Assembly (NCBI RefSeq): GCF_002197845.1
Contig: NZ_NIDE01000001.1
Span: 992,001-1,056,000 of the forward strand
DNA from: Fimbriiglobus ruber
GTDB lineage: Bacteria > Planctomycetota > Planctomycetia > Gemmatales > Gemmataceae
DNA length: 64,000 bases
Direction: 5' to 3'
In this document: piece by piece, positions 50,415-60,611 of the stretch
Layout of the letters: each line of letters opens with the position of its first letter
Numbering within the stretch: the stretch's first letter is position 1
Made by a program: the position numbers and the translations under genes
Notes under the pieces: generated by a model
What the model was told of the DNA's origin: nothing
Database searches by the model: none
Seen by the model: only the letters and a program-made list of their open reading frames with translations

Positions 50415-50759
50415 ATGCGTAACCTGCTCACCTTGGCCGTCGCTCTCTGTCTGGTTCTCGGGCTGACCTCCTTCGCTTCGGCCGAAGAAAAGCCCGTCGC
50501 CACTGCCGGGACTGCCCCCGCGACCGCTGTGGCTCCGACGAAGATTATCAACAACACGACGGCCGCCATCGGGATGGGACTGAGCGTCCTCGGGATCGGG
50601 TTGGGCCTCGGGCTGATCGGCTTCGCCGCCCTGAGCGGGATCGCCCGCCAGCCGGAACAAGCCGGTGCCATTCAGGGCGCGATGTTCATCATCGCGGGCC
50701 TGGTCGAAGGGGCCGGGATCATCAGCCTCGTGCTGTGTCTCGTGACCATCTTCGTTTGA
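50415..50759 (+). CDS. atpE: F0F1 ATP synthase subunit c with N-terminal signal-like extension
   Basis: A 114-residue subunit c. The first 25 residues (LLTLAVALCLVLGLTSFASA) look like a cleavable signal peptide before the usual two-helix hairpin GIGLGLGLIGFAALSGIARQPEQ and FIIAGLVEGAGIISLVLCLV. The proton-binding Glu is in LVEGAG. The Gln and the Ser/Thr found in sodium-type rings are absent (LGLGLIG, EGAG), which favours protons. AAGGGA precedes ATG 50415. Such long forms with a leader are also known from other PVC bacteria. Confidence 0.93.
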   Translation: MRNLLTLAVALCLVLGLTSFASAEEKPVATAGTAPATAVAPTKIINNTTAAIGMGLSVLGIGLGLGLIGFAALSGIARQPEQAGAIQGAMFIIAGLVEGAGIISLVLCLVTIFV

Positions 50760-50800
50760 TCCCCCGCCCGCCCCCTCACCCACTCGCTGTGGAGGTAGCC

Positions 50801-51424
50801 ATGCGGACGCGGTTGACCGCCCGCCCGGCCGGACTGTTCGCGATCGCCGTCTTCGCCGCGCTCGCCGCCACCTCGCCCGCGCTCGCCGCGAGCCACGGCG
50901 AGGAACCGAGTGGCGGGCTGAGCTTCCTCGCCCTGCACCGATACGATCTGGGCATCTTTACCCTGATCACCTTCGGTTTGCTCTGCGCGATCCTGTACTG
51001 GAAGGCGTGGCCGAAGATTTCGGAAGGGCTGAAGAAGCGGGAAGAAGTGATCACCCAGGCCCGCGACGAGGCGATCAAGACCCGGCACGAGGCCGAGGAG
51101 ATTCGGGCCAAGCTGAAGGCCGAATTCGGCCAGGCCCACGACCAGATTCGGGCTCTGATGGAAGAGGCGCGCAAGGACGCCGAACGGCTCCGGGCCGAGG
51201 AAAAAATCAAGGGCGAAGCCGAAGCGGCCGCCGAGCGGGAACGCGCGAAGCGGGAGATTGCGGCCGCCAAGGAACAGGCCCTGCAAGAGATCTACCAGAA
51301 GTCCGTCCAGCTCGCATCGCTCATGTCGAGCAAGGCCATCCGGCGGAACATGTCCGCGGACGACCACGCCCGGCTGGTGGACGAATCGCTGGCCGAACTC
51401 AAGACCCGCGTTTCCCGGAACTAG
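50801..51424 (+). CDS. atpF: F0F1 ATP synthase subunit b
   Basis: A 207-residue subunit b, the peripheral stalk. A signal-like segment (LFAIAVFAALAATSPALAAS) precedes the true membrane helix LGIFTLITFGLLCAILYWKAW, so the N-terminus may be processed. A long charged coiled coil follows (EEVITQARDEAIKTRHEAEE to AAAERERAKREIAAAKEQAL). ATG 50801 has GGAGG six bases upstream. Only one b-type gene is present, so the stalk is a homodimer. Confidence 0.94.
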   Translation: MRTRLTARPAGLFAIAVFAALAATSPALAASHGEEPSGGLSFLALHRYDLGIFTLITFGLLCAILYWKAWPKISEGLKKREEVITQARDEAIKTRHEAEEIRAKLKAEFGQAHDQIRALMEEARKDAERLRAEEKIKGEAEAAAERERAKREIAAAKEQALQEIYQKSVQLASLMSSKAIRRNMSADDHARLVDESLAELKTRVSRN

Positions 51425-51508
51425 TTGGACACCGGCCCGTGTGTGCGGGCCGGTTTTCAGACACAGAACGGTCCGCGACGGACCCCTTTCCCGAGTGACT
51501 TACCGAGC

Positions 51509-52108
51509 ATGGCCACCAACGGCGCGCAACACGACACCGTACTGGAAGCCACCGGCGCCCGCGCCCGGATCGCACGGGTGTACGCCACGGCGCTCCTGTC
51601 CGCGGCCGAGAAGAGCGGCCGGGTAGACGCGATCGGGGACGAACTCGACGCGTTCGCCAAGGGCGTCCTGGCCGGCCACCCGGCCATCGAGACGTACTTC
51701 AGTGCCACCGGCACCAGCCGGAAGACGACGTTCCCGGCGATCGCGGCGGCACTGGCCCCGCATACTTCGGACATATTCGGGAAGTTTCTCGGCGTACTCA
51801 ATCAAAACGGCCGCCTCGGGCTCTTCAAAGCGATCAACGCTGCTTACCAGAAGCAGCGAGACGAGGTCGCGGGCCGAGTTAAGGTCCGGGTGACGTCGGC
51901 CGCGGCACTGACCGACCCCCAGATCGAAGATCTCAAGCGTACACTGACCGAATCGTTGAAGGCCCAACCGATTTTGGACATTTGGATCGACGCCGAACTG
52001 CTCGGCGGGTTGGTCGTCCAGGTCGGCGACCGGGTGTACGACACCTCGGTCCGGTCCCGGCTGGAAAACCTCCGCACCCACCTGATGGCGAGTGGCACCC
52101 ATGGCTGA
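51509..52108 (+). CDS. atpH: F0F1 ATP synthase subunit delta
   Basis: A 199-residue delta subunit, which caps the F1 head and binds the b stalk. The helical start [20 protein letters not shown] and the C-terminal beta part [25 protein letters not shown] are typical. The stop (52106-52108) overlaps the start of atpA at 52101 by eight bases, which couples their translation. Confidence 0.93.
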   Translation: MATNGAQHDTVLEATGARARIARVYATALLSAAEKSGRVDAIGDELDAFAKGVLAGHPAIETYFSATGTSRKTTFPAIAAALAPHTSDIFGKFLGVLNQNGRLGLFKAINAAYQKQRDEVAGRVKVRVTSAAALTDPQIEDLKRTLTESLKAQPILDIWIDAELLGGLVVQVGDRVYDTSVRSRLENLRTHLMASGTHG

Positions 52109-53825
52109 CAAGATCAACGCCAGCGAAATCGCGGCGATTATTGAGACCCAGATCAATTCGTTCGGCCAGCAGATCGACGTCCGCGAGACCGGCAAGGTGC
52201 TCGAGGTCGGCGACGGGATCGCGCGGGTCTACGGCCTGTCCGCGGTCATGGCCGGCGAACTGATCGACTTCCCGGACGCCAACGTCAAGGGGTTGGCGTT
52301 CAACCTCGAAGAGAACTCGGTCTCGGTCATCATTCTCGGGGACTACCTCAAAGTCCGCGAGGGGATGGGTGTACGTACCACCGGGCAACTCCTGTCGATC
52401 CCGGTCGGCCCGGAAATGATCGGCCGCGTCATCGACCCGCTCGGGAACCCGGTCGACGGCAAGGGTCCGATCTCGACCACCCGCACGCGGCCCGTCGAAT
52501 CGCCCGCGCCTGGGATCGTCGACCGCCAGCCGGTCAAGCAACCGCTCCAGACCGGGATCAAGGCCATCGACGCTATGACCCCGATCGGCCGCGGCCAGCG
52601 GGAACTGATCATCGGCGACCGGAAAACGGGTAAGACGCAGATCGCCGTCGACGCGATTATCAACCAGAAGGAAGAGAACGTCATCTGCGTGTACGTCGCG
52701 TGCGGGCAGATGGAATCGAAGGTCGCCGGCGTGGTCGAAAAGCTCCGCGAGAACGGGGCGATGGATTACACCATCGTCGTCGTCGCCTCGTCGGCCGACC
52801 CCGCTCCGGTCCAGTACATTGCCCCGTACGCGGGGACCGCGATCGCCGAATACTTCATGTACGAAGAAGGCCGCGACACGCTCTGCGTGTACGACGACTT
52901 GTCCAAACAAGCCGCCGCGTACCGTCAGCTTTCGCTGTTGGTTCGCCGTCCTCCGGGCCGCGAGGCGTATCCCGGGGACGTGTTCTACTGTCACAGCCGC
53001 CTGCTCGAACGGTCGGCGAAACTGGCCGAGAAGTGGGTCATCGTCGCCGAGAATACGGACACGGCCAAGGCCGGCGCGGACTGGGGCGTCAACAGCGCAG
53101 TCGACCCGAAGCGGAGTCGTCAACACGGCGAAGCGGGCAAGGTCTATGTCGGCCCGGGCGAATCCGGCGGGTTCGACCAGGCGAAGCACGACCTCAAGAA
53201 CTTTCCCGGTCACAAGATCGCCAAGGTCGCCGGGACGGGTGGGTCGCTGACCGCCTTGCCGATCATCGAAACGCTCGAAGGCGAAGTGTCCGCGTACATC
53301 CCGACGAACGTGATCTCGATCACCGACGGCCAGATCTACCTCCAGCCGGAATTGAAGAACGCCGGGGTACTGCCGGCCGTGGATGTCGGGGTGTCCGTAT
53401 CGCGGGTGGGTGGGAACGCCCAGATCGCGGCCATGAAGTTCAAGCTGGTGGCCGGCGGGTTGAAGCTCGCCCTCGCGTCGTTCCGCGAACTCGAAGCGTT
53501 CGCCCAACTCGGGACAGACCTCGACCCGGCCACGCAAAAGCTCCTCGACCGCGGCTACCGGATGGTCGAGATCCTCAAGCAAGGTCAGTACAAGCCGCTG
53601 AACGTCTTCGACCAAATCATGATCATCTACGCCGGCAACACCGGGGCGCTCGACGCCGTGGACCGGAAGAAGGTCAAGGCGTGGGAAGACCAGTTCCTCG
53701 CGTTCGTGAAGGAGCAGCAGCCGGAAGTCCGCGTACTGCTCGCGAAGGAAAAGAAGATGACGGACGAGGTCATCAAGAAGCTCGACGCGGCGATCGCGGC
53801 CTTCCAGCCGCAATTCAAGGCGTAA
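52101..53825 (+). CDS. atpA: F0F1 ATP synthase subunit alpha with internal insertion
   Basis: A 574-residue alpha subunit, about 65 longer than usual. It has the barrel start [20 protein letters not shown], Walker [39 protein letters not shown] and the arginine finger region [20 protein letters not shown]. The extra residues lie between [15 protein letters not shown] and [14 protein letters not shown] (about residues 311-374) and are polar and Gly/Asp-rich, without homology that I recognise. The insertion is in-frame and everything around it is intact, so the protein is surely functional. It would sit on the outside of the F1 head. Confidence 0.95.
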   Translation: MADKINASEIAAIIETQINSFGQQIDVRETGKVLEVGDGIARVYGLSAVMAGELIDFPDANVKGLAFNLEENSVSVIILGDYLKVREGMGVRTTGQLLSIPVGPEMIGRVIDPLGNPVDGKGPISTTRTRPVESPAPGIVDRQPVKQPLQTGIKAIDAMTPIGRGQRELIIGDRKTGKTQIAVDAIINQKEENVICVYVACGQMESKVAGVVEKLRENGAMDYTIVVVASSADPAPVQYIAPYAGTAIAEYFMYEEGRDTLCVYDDLSKQAAAYRQLSLLVRRPPGREAYPGDVFYCHSRLLERSAKLAEKWVIVAENTDTAKAGADWGVNSAVDPKRSRQHGEAGKVYVGPGESGGFDQAKHDLKNFPGHKIAKVAGTGGSLTALPIIETLEGEVSAYIPTNVISITDGQIYLQPELKNAGVLPAVDVGVSVSRVGGNAQIAAMKFKLVAGGLKLALASFRELEAFAQLGTDLDPATQKLLDRGYRMVEILKQGQYKPLNVFDQIMIIYAGNTGALDAVDRKKVKAWEDQFLAFVKEQQPEVRVLLAKEKKMTDEVIKKLDAAIAAFQPQFKA

Positions 53826-53910
53826 CGACAGACTCGCGCGGCTGACGTTCTCGGCCGCGCGAACACCCCGCACTTACCCGACCCGACACCCGCGCAGAAG
53901 AAAAGGAGGT

Positions 53911-54204
53911 ATGGCCCAGTTCGTTTGGATCGATTGGAACCTGAGCAAGATCGATATGCACGCCCTCTCAACGGCCGAGGTCGAATTCGCGTGGCACAAC
54001 CGGGTCGACACCCGCAGTTGGAGCCTACCCGACCCAGGGACCGAGAGTTATGCGACCCTGCCGTGCGGGCGGCGGGTCAAGATGATCTGGCGATACAACG
54101 GCTTCGGCGACGAAACATGCGTGTTCGTCGTCACCGCGTACAAGGTTCCGGCCCGCAAGTGCCCCGGTAAGCGTATCGGGCGGCACGTTCCCAAACCGAA
54201 TTGA
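53911..54204 (+). CDS. Small BrnT/DUF4258-like protein inside the atp operon
   Basis: A 97-residue protein between atpA and atpG, with AAGGAGGT directly before ATG 53911, an unusually tight ribosome site. IDWNLSKIDMHALSTAEVEF, then CGRRVKMIWRYNGF and CVFVVTAYKVPARKC, follow the order of BrnT/RelE-like and DUF4258 proteins: an N-terminal W-x-x-x-K-x-x-x-H-x-x-S-x-x-E helix and a beta sheet ending in TAYKV. No antitoxin gene lies beside it, so a toxin role is doubtful. It may be a co-opted RNA-binding or assembly protein. The family call is inference. Confidence 0.6.
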   Translation: MAQFVWIDWNLSKIDMHALSTAEVEFAWHNRVDTRSWSLPDPGTESYATLPCGRRVKMIWRYNGFGDETCVFVVTAYKVPARKCPGKRIGRHVPKPN

Positions 54205-54215
54205 GCCCACCACTC

Positions 54216-55127
54216 ATGGCCAACCTTCGCGCTCTCGTTCGCCGCCGCAAGGCGATCCGGAACATCCGGAAGATCACCAAGACGATGGAACTCATCGCCA
54301 CGGCGCGCTTCAAGAAAGCGCTCGACCGGGCGACCGAGGCCGAGGCGTACACGCAAAAGATCGCCGAACTGGCGGCCGACCTGAGCAAGAACGCGGGCGA
54401 GGTCTCGCACCCGCTGCTCGAAACGCGGGCCACCGTCAAGAAGATCCTCTTCCTCGTCATCACCGCGAACCGCGGGCTGTGTGGCGGGTACAACGGCGGC
54501 ATCCTGCGGACGGCCATGGCTCGGGTCCGCGAACTGAACGCAGCCAGTATGCCGTTCACCCTCGAAGTGGCCGGCAAGCGGGGCATCAACTACTTCAAGT
54601 TCCAGGGCGTGCCGCGGACGAACGAATACACCCACTTTGAAGACAAGCCGAAGTTCGAGGAAGTCGACGCGGTCGCGTCTCGGTACATCGACCTGTTCGT
54701 GTCCGGCCAGATCGACCAGGTCGTCGTCTGTTACCAGAAGTTCCAGAGCATCTCCAAGCAATATCCGGTGATCGAGACGCTGCTGCCGTTGTCGTCCGTG
54801 TCGGTCGAAACCGGGAAGAAAGGTCCGACGCCCGCGACGCCGGCAGCGGCCCCACCCGCCGGGGCTGGTGTCGATTACGAATTCCTCCCGGACGCGAGCG
54901 GCATACTCGGTGAACTGGTCCCGGTGGCGTTCAAGGTGCGCTTGTTCAAGTGCTTCCTGGACGCCGCGGTGAGCGAACAGATCGCCCGGCGGGTGGCCAT
55001 GAAGGCCGCGACCGAGAACGCCGGCGACCTCATCAAGGATGTGACCCGCGTTTATAACCGGACGCGGCAGGCGAACATCACGAAGGAAATCAGCGAACTG
55101 ATCGCGGGGTCCGAAGCGCTGAAATAA
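54216..55127 (+). CDS. atpG: F0F1 ATP synthase subunit gamma
   Basis: A 303-residue gamma subunit, the rotor shaft. The conserved N-terminal helix RRKAIRNIRKITKTMELIAT, the block FLVITANRGLCGGYNGGI and the C-terminal helix MKAATENAGDLIKDVTRVYN are present, with a loop extension rich in Ala/Pro near residue 210. ATG 54216 is the family start although no strong ribosome site precedes it, which fits translational coupling to the small gene that ends 12 bases upstream. Confidence 0.95.
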   Translation: MANLRALVRRRKAIRNIRKITKTMELIATARFKKALDRATEAEAYTQKIAELAADLSKNAGEVSHPLLETRATVKKILFLVITANRGLCGGYNGGILRTAMARVRELNAASMPFTLEVAGKRGINYFKFQGVPRTNEYTHFEDKPKFEEVDAVASRYIDLFVSGQIDQVVVCYQKFQSISKQYPVIETLLPLSSVSVETGKKGPTPATPAAAPPAGAGVDYEFLPDASGILGELVPVAFKVRLFKCFLDAAVSEQIARRVAMKAATENAGDLIKDVTRVYNRTRQANITKEISELIAGSEALK

Positions 55128-55157
55128 GACGGTCGAGCCGGAGGGGGAGAGCAATCA

Positions 55158-55646
55158 ATGGCCGGCTCGGATACGCCAGTTCGCCGTGAACTGAAGTTCG
55201 ACACCCTTGACGCGGCCGTCCGCGACGCAGAACACCTGCTCGCGGTCGGGTACGAAAAAGTCGGGAACTGGGATCTCGGGCAGGTTTGCGGGCACCTGGC
55301 GGACTGGATGGGGTTTCCGATCGACGGGTTTCCGAAGTCGCCGGTGCCCGTCGCGTTGATGATGTGGATGCTGCGGAAAACGGTCGGACCGGTTGCCCTT
55401 CGTTCCACGATCACGAAGCGGGAAATGCGGTCCGGTGTAGCGACGATTCCATCGACAGTCCACCCCGTGGGACACGACGCGGTGGCCGCGATCGCCAGGT
55501 TGAAAGCCGCGGCCGCTCGATTTCAGGCGTGGGACGGTGAGATCGTCCCGTCGCCGTTTTTCGGGCGGATGAACAAGGACGAGGCGACCAAACTGCAACT
55601 GGTGCATTGTGCGCACCACCTGAGCTATCTGATTCCAAAAGCGTAG
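55158..55646 (+). CDS. DUF1569/DinB-like protein inside the atp operon
   Basis: A 162-residue helical-bundle protein preceded by GGAGGGGGAG. NWDLGQVCGHLADWMGFP and LQLVHCAHHLSYLIPKA carry the spaced His residues of the DinB/DUF1569 fold, which in some members binds a metal. It has no known tie to ATP synthase, yet it lies between atpG and atpD in the same direction with short gaps (30 and 68 bases). Function unknown. Confidence 0.78.
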   Translation: MAGSDTPVRRELKFDTLDAAVRDAEHLLAVGYEKVGNWDLGQVCGHLADWMGFPIDGFPKSPVPVALMMWMLRKTVGPVALRSTITKREMRSGVATIPSTVHPVGHDAVAAIARLKAAAARFQAWDGEIVPSPFFGRMNKDEATKLQLVHCAHHLSYLIPKA

Positions 55647-55672
55647 GGCACGTTCGCGTGCCAGGTCTATAA

Positions 55673-57166
<1,494 letters not shown>

Positions 57167-57203
57167 TCGCCGGTCTTGATTGTTGGCGCTGGGAGGACGA
57201 CCA

Positions 57204-57689
57204 GTGCGGCATAGCCTGATTGAAGCCTGGCGGGCGGACATTGTCGGCGTCTGGCAGCCCGAATTGTGCGGGGTGGACCTGCTCCACCTCAAACCCGCGG
57301 CGGGCCAGTTCGACAAGCCGCTCACCGTCCGTGGGGACGGAACCTGGGCCTGGCCGAGTCCGACTAATAAGTCCCCGACCGACTTCCCACCTCCGGAGTG
57401 GTGGTCGTGGGGACTGGCGGACGACCGGATGCTTTCCTTGTGGACCCCGGTCGCGCCTAAGCCCGCGTATGGCTTGCCCGACTGGTCCCACGAAGAAAAG
57501 CCGTGGCTGGTTCTGGCGGTCGCGGACCAGTGTTTGGCACTGTCCGAGGGGCACCAAACCATTGTCTTCCGCCGGGTCGATCGTGACGAATACGATCGAC
57601 GTAAGGCCGCTGAATACAGGCAAATGCTCGGCGAGGTGCGGCAACGGATCGCGGGGAGTCGCCCGCCGCCGCCAGCCGAGCAAGCCTGA
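57204..57689 (+). CDS. Hypothetical protein inside the atp operon
   Basis: A 161-residue protein between atpD and atpC. GTG 57204 is chosen because GGGAGG lies about eight bases upstream. It is Trp/Pro-rich (DGTWAWPSPTNKSPTDFPPP, WWSWGLADDRMLSLW, LPDWSHEEKPWLVLAV) and ends in a charged helix. The beginning IEAWRADIVGVWQPELCGVD and the turn structure recall small lipocalin-like or heme-free beta barrels but no family is clear. Third non-ATPase gene in the operon. Confidence 0.65.
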   Translation: MRHSLIEAWRADIVGVWQPELCGVDLLHLKPAAGQFDKPLTVRGDGTWAWPSPTNKSPTDFPPPEWWSWGLADDRMLSLWTPVAPKPAYGLPDWSHEEKPWLVLAVADQCLALSEGHQTIVFRRVDRDEYDRRKAAEYRQMLGEVRQRIAGSRPPPPAEQA

Positions 57690-57765
57690 ACATGATTGCG
57701 CATTAAGTTTCTTGCGACCGAGCGTTCGAGACGACTAAAACACTAAGCCGGGTAAGAGATCAGTC

Positions 57766-58185
57766 ATGGACACGCCAGTCGTCGGTGCTTTGCACCTTGT
57801 CGTCGTAACGCCCGAAAAGGCTGTTTTGGACCAGACCGCAGAAGCCATCACGCTGCCGATGTACGACGGCGAACTCGGCGTTCGTCCCGGCCGGGCGGCC
57901 CTGGTCGGTCAACTCGGGCCGGGCGAACTTCGGTTCACCGCCGGCGGCGTCACCACACGGTATTTCGTGGACGGTGGCTTCGCCCAGGTTCGGGCGAACA
58001 CGGTGACGGTTCTCACCGGCTCAGCGAAGAAGGCCGCGGACATCAAAGCCGAAGACTTGACCAAAGAAAATGAGAAGGCAGCCGCGCTGCCTTCTACAAA
58101 TGGCGTCGAACGGGCGAGCCGGCAACGCGCCCAGCAGCGGGCCACGGCGATGACCAAGGTGGCCGCGAAGGTCGCCGGAGCCTGA
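57766..58185 (+). CDS. atpC: F0F1 ATP synthase subunit epsilon
   Basis: A 139-residue epsilon subunit. The beta sandwich LHLVVVTPEKAVLDQTAEAI, the LPMYDGELGVRPGRAALVGQ block and TRYFVDGGFAQVRANTVTVL are typical. The C-terminal helices (residues 95-139) are Ala/Lys-rich, the part that can inhibit F1 in other bacteria. It closes the operon, with a strong hairpin 20 bases after the stop. Confidence 0.94.
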   Translation: MDTPVVGALHLVVVTPEKAVLDQTAEAITLPMYDGELGVRPGRAALVGQLGPGELRFTAGGVTTRYFVDGGFAQVRANTVTVLTGSAKKAADIKAEDLTKENEKAAALPSTNGVERASRQRAQQRATAMTKVAAKVAGA

Positions 58186-58204
58186 CGCTGGTTTATTCGT
58201 ACTC

Positions 58205-58240
58205 ACGACGCCAGGGGGCCAATTGGCCCCCTGGCGTCGT
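58205..58240 (+). terminator. Terminator of the atp operon
   Basis: A 36-base perfect palindrome (centre AATT at 58221-58224) containing CCAGGGGGCC and its complement, followed by TATTAGG. It ends the ATP synthase transcript. Confidence 0.85.
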
Positions 58241-58472
58241 TATTAGGGGGCGCGTTGGAAGGGGGTGCGTTGGCCCGGTTGTCGGCAGTGTCGCTCCGTT
58301 GGGTTCCCAATGATAATGATGACGGGGAAACGGGCGCGTGTCTCGAAACACCCTGTCGGGATTTCGCAACGTGATTGACGGTAAGAGCCTGCATTCGCTA
58401 TTGCGTTCCTGCTAGGGTGGGCGATATAGGTGTATTTTCCTCACGCAAGCGAATGTTCCGGAGGAATCCGTC

Positions 58473-59285
58473 ATGCTCGCCGCGCCGACCGCCTCGTTCT
58501 CCATCCGCCGTTCGCTCCGCCAACTCCCTGGCGTCCGTTCCCTGGTCGATTACGCGCTCCGCAACAAACCGGTCTTAACCGAACTGGAATTCGCGCAGTT
58601 CCACGCGCACGGATATCTCGTCATTGATCCGGAACTTCCGGAAGAAGCCCTCGACGAAGCCGTGCGGTACGTCCTGGCGCGACCGGAGGCGAAGGTGTCC
58701 CACCACGGGACGCGCGTGTTCAACGCGTGGAAGGAATGCCGGCCGATTCGACAGATCGCGCTTACCGCACGGGTTTTACGCATCCTCCGGCAGCTGTACG
58801 GCCGCGAACCGCTGCCGTTCCAGACGATCAACTTCCCGATCGGCACTGAACAGCGGGTCCACTCGGACGTGATTCACTTCAACTGCGACCCGCCGACGTA
58901 CATGTGCGGGGTATGGGTCGCGCTCGAAGACATCGATTTGGACAACGGCGCTCTCGTCTACTACCCCGGCAGCCACAAACTCCCGGTGGTGACGATGGAA
59001 GACTTCGCGCCCGGCCCCGGCACCAAGTATTACGAGCAATACGAAGACCACATCGAGGGCGTCGCCCGCGCCAGCGGTATCCCGCCCGCGCAGGCGGTCC
59101 TCCGGAAAGGCCAGGCGCTCATCTGGGCCGCCAACCTGCTCCACGGCGGCGGCACGCACCACGACAAGTCGCGCACCCGCCACAGCCAGGTGACGCACTA
59201 TTACTTTGAAGGCTGCCAGTATTACATGCCGCTGGAAAGCTACGGCGGGTACCGGCACCTGCGGTTCGAAGAGTGGATTCGATAG
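58473..59285 (+). CDS. Phytanoyl-CoA-dioxygenase-like Fe(II)/2-oxoglutarate oxygenase
   Basis: A 270-residue PhyH-family oxygenase. The iron facial triad is His-x-Asp in TEQRVHSDVIHFNCDPP and the distal His in AANLLHGGGTHHDKSRTR; the 2-oxoglutarate-binding Arg is probably in THHDKSRTRHSQVTHYY. GGAGGAATC precedes ATG 58473. PhyH enzymes hydroxylate many lipids and natural products, so the substrate is unknown. It is followed in the same direction by a methyltransferase gene, which might act on the same product. Confidence 0.87.
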   Translation: MLAAPTASFSIRRSLRQLPGVRSLVDYALRNKPVLTELEFAQFHAHGYLVIDPELPEEALDEAVRYVLARPEAKVSHHGTRVFNAWKECRPIRQIALTARVLRILRQLYGREPLPFQTINFPIGTEQRVHSDVIHFNCDPPTYMCGVWVALEDIDLDNGALVYYPGSHKLPVVTMEDFAPGPGTKYYEQYEDHIEGVARASGIPPAQAVLRKGQALIWAANLLHGGGTHHDKSRTRHSQVTHYYFEGCQYYMPLESYGGYRHLRFEEWIR

Positions 59286-59389
59286 TCACCTTTCCCCGGA
59301 ACGATCTGGCTCGGCAAGGAGTTCGGATTGACGGTTCCTTCCGCTCTCCCGTACCTTGATGCGTGTACTCACCCGCCCGGGAGAATGCT

Positions 59390-60526
59390 TTGTCCGCTGT
59401 CCCGCGACTGACACCGTTCGTTCCGCCGGCGGTCCGCCGATTATTTCGGCTGGTGTTCCCGCACCGTTCCCCGGATTTCCTCGGCCTATGGCAGGAGTCG
59501 TGTCACAAGTGGGTGGTCGGGAACGCGCACGTTGTAAAAAACGAGCTGCACATAACCGGCTGGCTGGTGGCCCCCCCAAACGTCCGGCCGCACGTGAGCT
59601 TTCGGGTGAACGGCGCTCCGCCGACGAGGGTTGTGTACCCCGTTTCGCGGCCCGATGTGGCCGAGCATTTCCGTTTCGTGCCGAACGCGAGCCAAAGCGG
59701 GTTCGACCTTTGGCTGTCTCTGGAGAAGCCGACGGACGCCCTGGGCGACCTGTCCGTTTCGGTCGTCGACGCGCGGACCGGCGGACCGCTCGGTAAGGAC
59801 TACGCCCCCTACCACATCCCGGCCGCCGCGCGGACGGGGGTGCTCCCCGCGCCGCATCAGATGGCCCGGGTGATCGGCGCCCCGTCCGATTTCTATTTCC
59901 GCATGGGCGGGTACACCTCGTTCCTCAGTCTCGAAGACGCGGTCCGGTCGACGACCGGCCGCGACCTGACCGCTTACCCCCGGGTTCTCGACTGGGGGTG
60001 CGGGTGCGGGCGCGTGTCGCGGCACTTTTTGAATCTGCCGGGGTGTGAAGTCACGGGCGCGGACGTCGACCCCGAGAACGTCGACTGGTGCCGGGCGAAC
60101 CTCCCCGGGGGCAAGTGGGAAGTGCTTCCTCTACGACCCCCGACCCGATTACCGGAAGCGGGCTTCGATCTGGCGTTCGGGATTTCCGTGTTCACGCATT
60201 TGAAGGAACCGGACCAGTACGAATGGCTCGACGAACTCCGTCGCACGATCCGGCCCGGCGGACTCGCCCTGATGACGTTCCACGGCGACGCGAGTATCGT
60301 CTGGTCCGCGCTCAAGCCCGACCGCTACACCGTCCTGCGGCGGGACGGCATCTGTGACCAGCCGAACCCGCTCTACGACGCCGACCTCGCGGAAGACGAT
60401 TACTACCGCGACACGTTCCACACATCCGAATACATCCGCCACGAGTGGGGGCGGTACTTCGAGATCCTGTCCATCCTGCCGAGCCACATCGCCCACCAGG
60501 ATTTGGTCGTGATGCGACGACGCTGA
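59390..60526 (+). CDS. SAM-dependent class I methyltransferase with N-terminal beta domain
   Basis: A 378-residue protein if the TTG at 59390 is used; GGGAG lies six bases upstream. GTG 59363 in the same frame is the alternative. Residues 45-160 are a beta-rich segment (ELHITGWLVAPPNVRPHVSF) that may bind glycan or act as a scaffold. From residue 195 a Rossmann methyltransferase follows: RVLDWGCGCGRVSRHFL (SAM motif I), VTGADVDPENVDWCRANLP, DLAFGISVFTHLKE and IRPGGLALMTFHGD. The substrate is unknown; the close upstream dioxygenase suggests a shared lipid or glycan pathway. Confidence 0.85.
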   Translation: MSAVPRLTPFVPPAVRRLFRLVFPHRSPDFLGLWQESCHKWVVGNAHVVKNELHITGWLVAPPNVRPHVSFRVNGAPPTRVVYPVSRPDVAEHFRFVPNASQSGFDLWLSLEKPTDALGDLSVSVVDARTGGPLGKDYAPYHIPAAARTGVLPAPHQMARVIGAPSDFYFRMGGYTSFLSLEDAVRSTTGRDLTAYPRVLDWGCGCGRVSRHFLNLPGCEVTGADVDPENVDWCRANLPGGKWEVLPLRPPTRLPEAGFDLAFGISVFTHLKEPDQYEWLDELRRTIRPGGLALMTFHGDASIVWSALKPDRYTVLRRDGICDQPNPLYDADLAEDDYYRDTFHTSEYIRHEWGRYFEILSILPSHIAHQDLVVMRRR

Positions 60527-60560
60527 GAAGCCGAGGATCGACTGCAAGGGCGATCAACGT

Positions 60561-60593
60561 AACGGCCCGCGAGATTCATTCTCGCGGGCCGTT
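60561..60593. terminator. Bidirectional hairpin terminator
   Basis: Thirteen-base arms AACGGCCCGCGAG (60561-60573) and CTCGCGGGCCGTT (60581-60593) around a 7-base loop, between the convergent methyltransferase and pgk genes. Confidence 0.8.
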
Positions 60594-60611
60594 TCACTTA
60601 TCTCCGGTCGG

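Noticed and set aside
51933-53873. Minus-strand open frame of about 646 codons opposite atpA
   Set aside because: Antisense shadow of a highly conserved gene; Asp/Arg/Val-rich composition is typical of GC-rich reverse frames.
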